DNA of 47,025 nucleotides from Weissella viridescens (GTDB lineage Bacteria > Bacillota > Bacilli > Lactobacillales > Lactobacillaceae): assembly GCF_003862435.1 (NCBI RefSeq), contig NZ_RHGY01000009.1, positions 1-47,025 on the forward strand. Reading direction: 5' to 3'. The notes below the pieces were generated by a model. It ran no database searches and had not been told where the DNA came from. It worked only from the letters and a program-made list of their open reading frames with translations. Shown here one piece after another: positions 44,614 through 47,025 of this stretch (its first letter is position 1; every line of letters starts with the position of its first letter). The translations under genes were made by a program, and so were the position numbers.

Positions 44614-46602
44614 TTATCCTAAGTCAGCACCAGGCTTAATTGAGTCTGGTAAGAATGTTAGGGTAACTTCATCATCCTTCTCGGCAGATAGAATCATACC
44701 TTCAGAAAGCTCACCCATCATCTTACGAGGCTTTAGGTTAGCCACAAAGGCAACGTTCTTACCCACTAATTGTTCAAATTCTGGATAGAACTTCTTCATT
44801 CCAGATAAAATGGTACGACCATTCTTTGAACCGTCATCAAGCTTGAAACGCAACAACTTATTTGACTTTTCAACTGCAGATACCGCTTCAATCTTACCAA
44901 CGCGGATATCAACCTTTTCAAAATCATCAAATTCAATTTCTGGCTTCGTTTCAAGCTTTTCTGGACGATCATCAGCTTCGGCCTTAGGTGCACCACCCGT
45001 CATTTCATCACGGATGTAAGCAACTTCAGCATCAACATCCACGCGTGGGAAGATTGGTTGACCCTTTTCTACGACACGACCACCAGTTGGCAAAGCATCA
45101 AAGCTTAAGTCAGCAATTTGTAAGTTAGATTCTGACAAACCTAATTGTTCAAAGATAGCCTTTGGTGTGTTTGTCAAAACAGGTTGCAACAAGATTGCGA
45201 CAACACGCAATGAAGCAGCCAAGTGGGCCATAACCGCACTCAAGTTATTTGCTTGTTCTGGATCCTTGGCCATTGTCCAAGGTGTTGTTTCATCAATGTA
45301 CTTATTTGCACGTGAAATCAACTTCCAGACTTCGGCAAGTGCATCTGATGTGTGTAGTTCATCCATGTACTTATTGTAGTTTTCAATAACTGATGCAGCT
45401 GTTTGTTCCAAATCAGCATCAAATTCAGTTGAACCAATTTCAAGCGATGGAATAATACCGTCATCATACTTGTTAATCATCGCAACCGTACGGTTCAATA
45501 GATTTCCAAGGTCATTTGCTAGGTCGTAGTTCAACTTTGAAACAAAGTCTTCAGGTGTGAAGAGGCCATCGTTTCCGTATGGCATTGCACGCAATAGGTA
45601 GTAACGTACCGCATCAACACCGTAGCGTTCAGCCAAAGTATCAGGATACACAACGTTTCCCTTTGACTTTGACATCTTTCCATCACGCATAGTTAACCAA
45701 CCATGTGCGAAAATCTTCTTTGGTTCAGGCAAGCCCAAGGCATGCAACATAATTGGCCAATAAATGGTGTGGAAACGAACAATTTCCTTACCAACTAATT
45801 GCACATTTGCCGGCCAGAACTTATCAAACAATTCCGTGTTATCACTACCGTAACCAAGCGCTGTAATATAGTTTGAAAGGGCATCAATCCAAACGTAAAC
45901 AACGTGCTTTGGATCTGATGGTACAGGAACTCCCCATGAGAAGGCAGTACGCGTTACGGCTAAGTCTTCCAATCCTGGTTCGATAAAGTTTTTAACCATT
46001 TCGTTCATACGTGAATTTGGTTCAACAAAATCAGGGTGTTCCTTGTAGTAGTTCATCAACCAGTCAGAATACTTACTCATGCGGAAGAAATATGATTCTT
46101 CCTTAACTAGTTCAACTTCATGACCAGATGGTGCCTTACCACCGATGACCTTACCATCTGCATCACGGTAAACTTCTTCCAATTGTGATTCTGTAAAGTA
46201 TTCTTCATCATCTACTGAATACCAACCTTCATAATTTCCCTTGTAAATATCCCCTTGATCAAGGAATTGTTGGAAAATCTTTTGGATTGCTTTTTCATGT
46301 TGTTCATCAGTTGTACGAATAAAGCCATCATTACTAATGTCCAATTCTTTCCAAAGCTTTTGAATATCTTCAGCCATACCATCAACGTATTGTTGTGGTG
46401 TCATATTCAACTTTTCTGCTTTTTGTTCAATCTTCAAACCGTGTTCGTCGGTTCCTGTAAGGAAATAGACATCATCACCTAGTAGACGGTGGTAGCGCGC
46501 GGCAGCATCAGCTAACACTGTTGTATAGGTGTTTCCAATATGTAACTTACCAGATGGATAGTAAATTGGTGTCGTAATGTAAAATGTATTTGGTTCTGTC
46601 AT
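44614..46602 (-). CDS. metG: methionyl-tRNA synthetase
   Basis: The 662-residue class I enzyme charges tRNA-Met. The HIGH-like motif is YYPSGKLHIGNTYTT near residue 20, KMSKS occurs in MRDGKMSKSKGNVVYPD, and the C-terminal tRNA-binding OB domain (about 555-660) includes FEKVDIRVGKIEAV. No zinc-knuckle cysteines were seen, as in the Bacillus type. The start at 46602 follows AAAGGA; the in-frame ATG at 46623 would include the leader hairpin. No T-box leader is present. Confidence 0.97.
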   Translation of the reverse strand: MTEPNTFYITTPIYYPSGKLHIGNTYTTVLADAAARYHRLLGDDVYFLTGTDEHGLKIEQKAEKLNMTPQQYVDGMAEDIQKLWKELDISNDGFIRTTDEQHEKAIQKIFQQFLDQGDIYKGNYEGWYSVDDEEYFTESQLEEVYRDADGKVIGGKAPSGHEVELVKEESYFFRMSKYSDWLMNYYKEHPDFVEPNSRMNEMVKNFIEPGLEDLAVTRTAFSWGVPVPSDPKHVVYVWIDALSNYITALGYGSDNTELFDKFWPANVQLVGKEIVRFHTIYWPIMLHALGLPEPKKIFAHGWLTMRDGKMSKSKGNVVYPDTLAERYGVDAVRYYLLRAMPYGNDGLFTPEDFVSKLNYDLANDLGNLLNRTVAMINKYDDGIIPSLEIGSTEFDADLEQTAASVIENYNKYMDELHTSDALAEVWKLISRANKYIDETTPWTMAKDPEQANNLSAVMAHLAASLRVVAILLQPVLTNTPKAIFEQLGLSESNLQIADLSFDALPTGGRVVEKGQPIFPRVDVDAEVAYIRDEMTGGAPKAEADDRPEKLETKPEIEFDDFEKVDIRVGKIEAVSAVEKSNKLLRFKLDDGSKNGRTILSGMKKFYPEFEQLVGKNVAFVANLKPRKMMGELSEGMILSAEKDDEVTLTFLPDSIKPGADLG

Positions 46603-46617
46603 TAATCCTTTACCTTT

Positions 46618-46639
46618 CAGCATACGAATGAGTATGCTG
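46618..46639 (-). promoter_or_regulatory. hairpin beside the metG ribosome site
   Basis: CAGCATAC-(6)-GTATGCTG is a perfect 8-bp stem whose end lies directly before AAAGGTAAAGGATTA and the metG ATG. It could affect initiation or mRNA stability. Confidence 0.5.
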
Positions 46640-46747
46640 CCCTTGTTGTATTTTAGATTATAAGTCTCTTATAAAGCCTAATCTTCATTATATCAATAAA
46701 TTTAATGCTATGATGGAAAAATATCAAATTTCGTTTCCTGAATAAAC

Positions 46748-46773
46748 AAAAAAGCCGCCATCACTGGCGACTT
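46748..46773 (-). terminator. rRNA operon terminator after 5S
   Basis: AAGTCGCCA-GTGA-TGGCGGCTTTTTT on the minus strand, seven bases past the 5S 3' end. Confidence 0.9.
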
Positions 46774-46779
46774 TCGTTT

Positions 46780-46897
46780 GCATTGCGACGTCCTATCCTC
46801 GCAGGAAGAGATCCTCCAACTACTTTCGGCGCTATTGAGCTTAACTTCTGTGTTCGGTATGGGAACAGGTGTGACCTCAATGCCATCATCACAACAC
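46780..46897 (-). rRNA. 5S rRNA
   Basis: The reverse complement contains the 5S hallmarks CACACCTGTTCCCATACCGA and ACACAGAAGTTAAGCTC, ending AGGACGTCGCAATGC. Its ends pair with each other; about 118 bases. Ends are accurate to a few bases. Confidence 0.95.
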
Positions 46898-46991
46898 GGT
46901 GTTGATGAGACTTACGTCTCTCAAAACTGAATCATATTATGTATCTTATTTTCATTTCATTAATTGAACCGTACACCAACGTTTTGTTCAA

Positions 46992-47025
46992 CTTGGTTAA
47001 GTCCTCGAACCATTAGTACTAGTCC
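46992..47025 (-). rRNA. 23S rRNA, 3' end (partial)
   Basis: The complement of the last bases reads GGACTAGTACTAATGGTTCG then AGGACTTAACCAAG, the conserved 23S 3' end. The gene continues beyond the window. The spacer to 5S is about 95 bases with no tRNA. Confidence 0.92.

Noticed and set aside
46603-46747. T-box riboswitch before metG
   Set aside because: The leader is too short and no TGG-ACC-GCG-type T-box sequence or specifier loop was seen.

Overview
The window reads as chromosomal DNA of a lactic acid bacterium, most likely Weissella of the W. confusa/cibaria group. The main clue is the variable region at the 5' end of the 16S rRNA gene at the left edge (the stretch after the 'AATACATGCAAGTCGAACGC' segment). 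Genus is fairly secure, species is inference. The window lies between two rRNA operons in the same (minus) orientation: a 16S start with tandem promoters at 1-480, and a 23S end, 5S and terminator at 46748-47025. Most genes are also on the minus strand, so replication probably proceeds from high to low coordinates. The metG-tatD-rnmV-ksgA and pth-mfd-...-ftsH-lysS strings are typical of origin-proximal Firmicutes DNA.

Region A (526-13453, minus) is the conserved housekeeping block pth, mfd, a lipid-flippase-like exporter, rqcP-like S4 gene, divIC, tilS, hpt, ftsH, hslO, lysS. It covers translation rescue, transcription-coupled repair, division, purine salvage and proteostasis. Two members are odd: TilS is short, and Hsp33 has no cysteine at all.

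Region B (13657-21409) is accessory: a Pip/YhgE membrane protein with a divergent TetR regulator and overlapping operator palindromes; a CBS-ACT protein of the c-di-AMP-binding CbpA type; an orphan gene bracketed by an exact 55-bp duplication of the cbpA tail plus terminator; a DUF4352-type membrane protein; and quinone-dependent D-lactate dehydrogenase.

Region C (21506-26952) is the most interesting part. A 45-codon gene at 26749-26886 (+) encodes a highly cationic peptide that aligns with the leaderless bacteriocin enterocin L50A. Divergent from it is a six-gene minus-strand operon: a small soluble protein, two bacterial-PH (YdbS/YdbT-like) membrane proteins, an HlyD-like adaptor, a MacB-type ATPase and a MacB-type permease. 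bPH2 proteins and this type of ABC system accompany known leaderless and circular bacteriocins as immunity/export genes, so this looks like a complete bacteriocin locus. The two transcription units are driven by promoters whose -10 boxes overlap.

Region D (26969-36024) holds secreted and membrane proteins with an HxlR regulator and divergent oxidoreductase, a YihY/BrkB protein, UppP, PspC, an LCP-family ligase, thyA-comEB and veg. Region E (36025-46602) holds ilvE, two tandem CNNM/CBS (HlyC/CorC) proteins, and ksgA-rnmV-tatD with a large Na+/H+ antiporter inserted between tatD and metG.

All protein calls come from reading motifs by eye; no database search was run.
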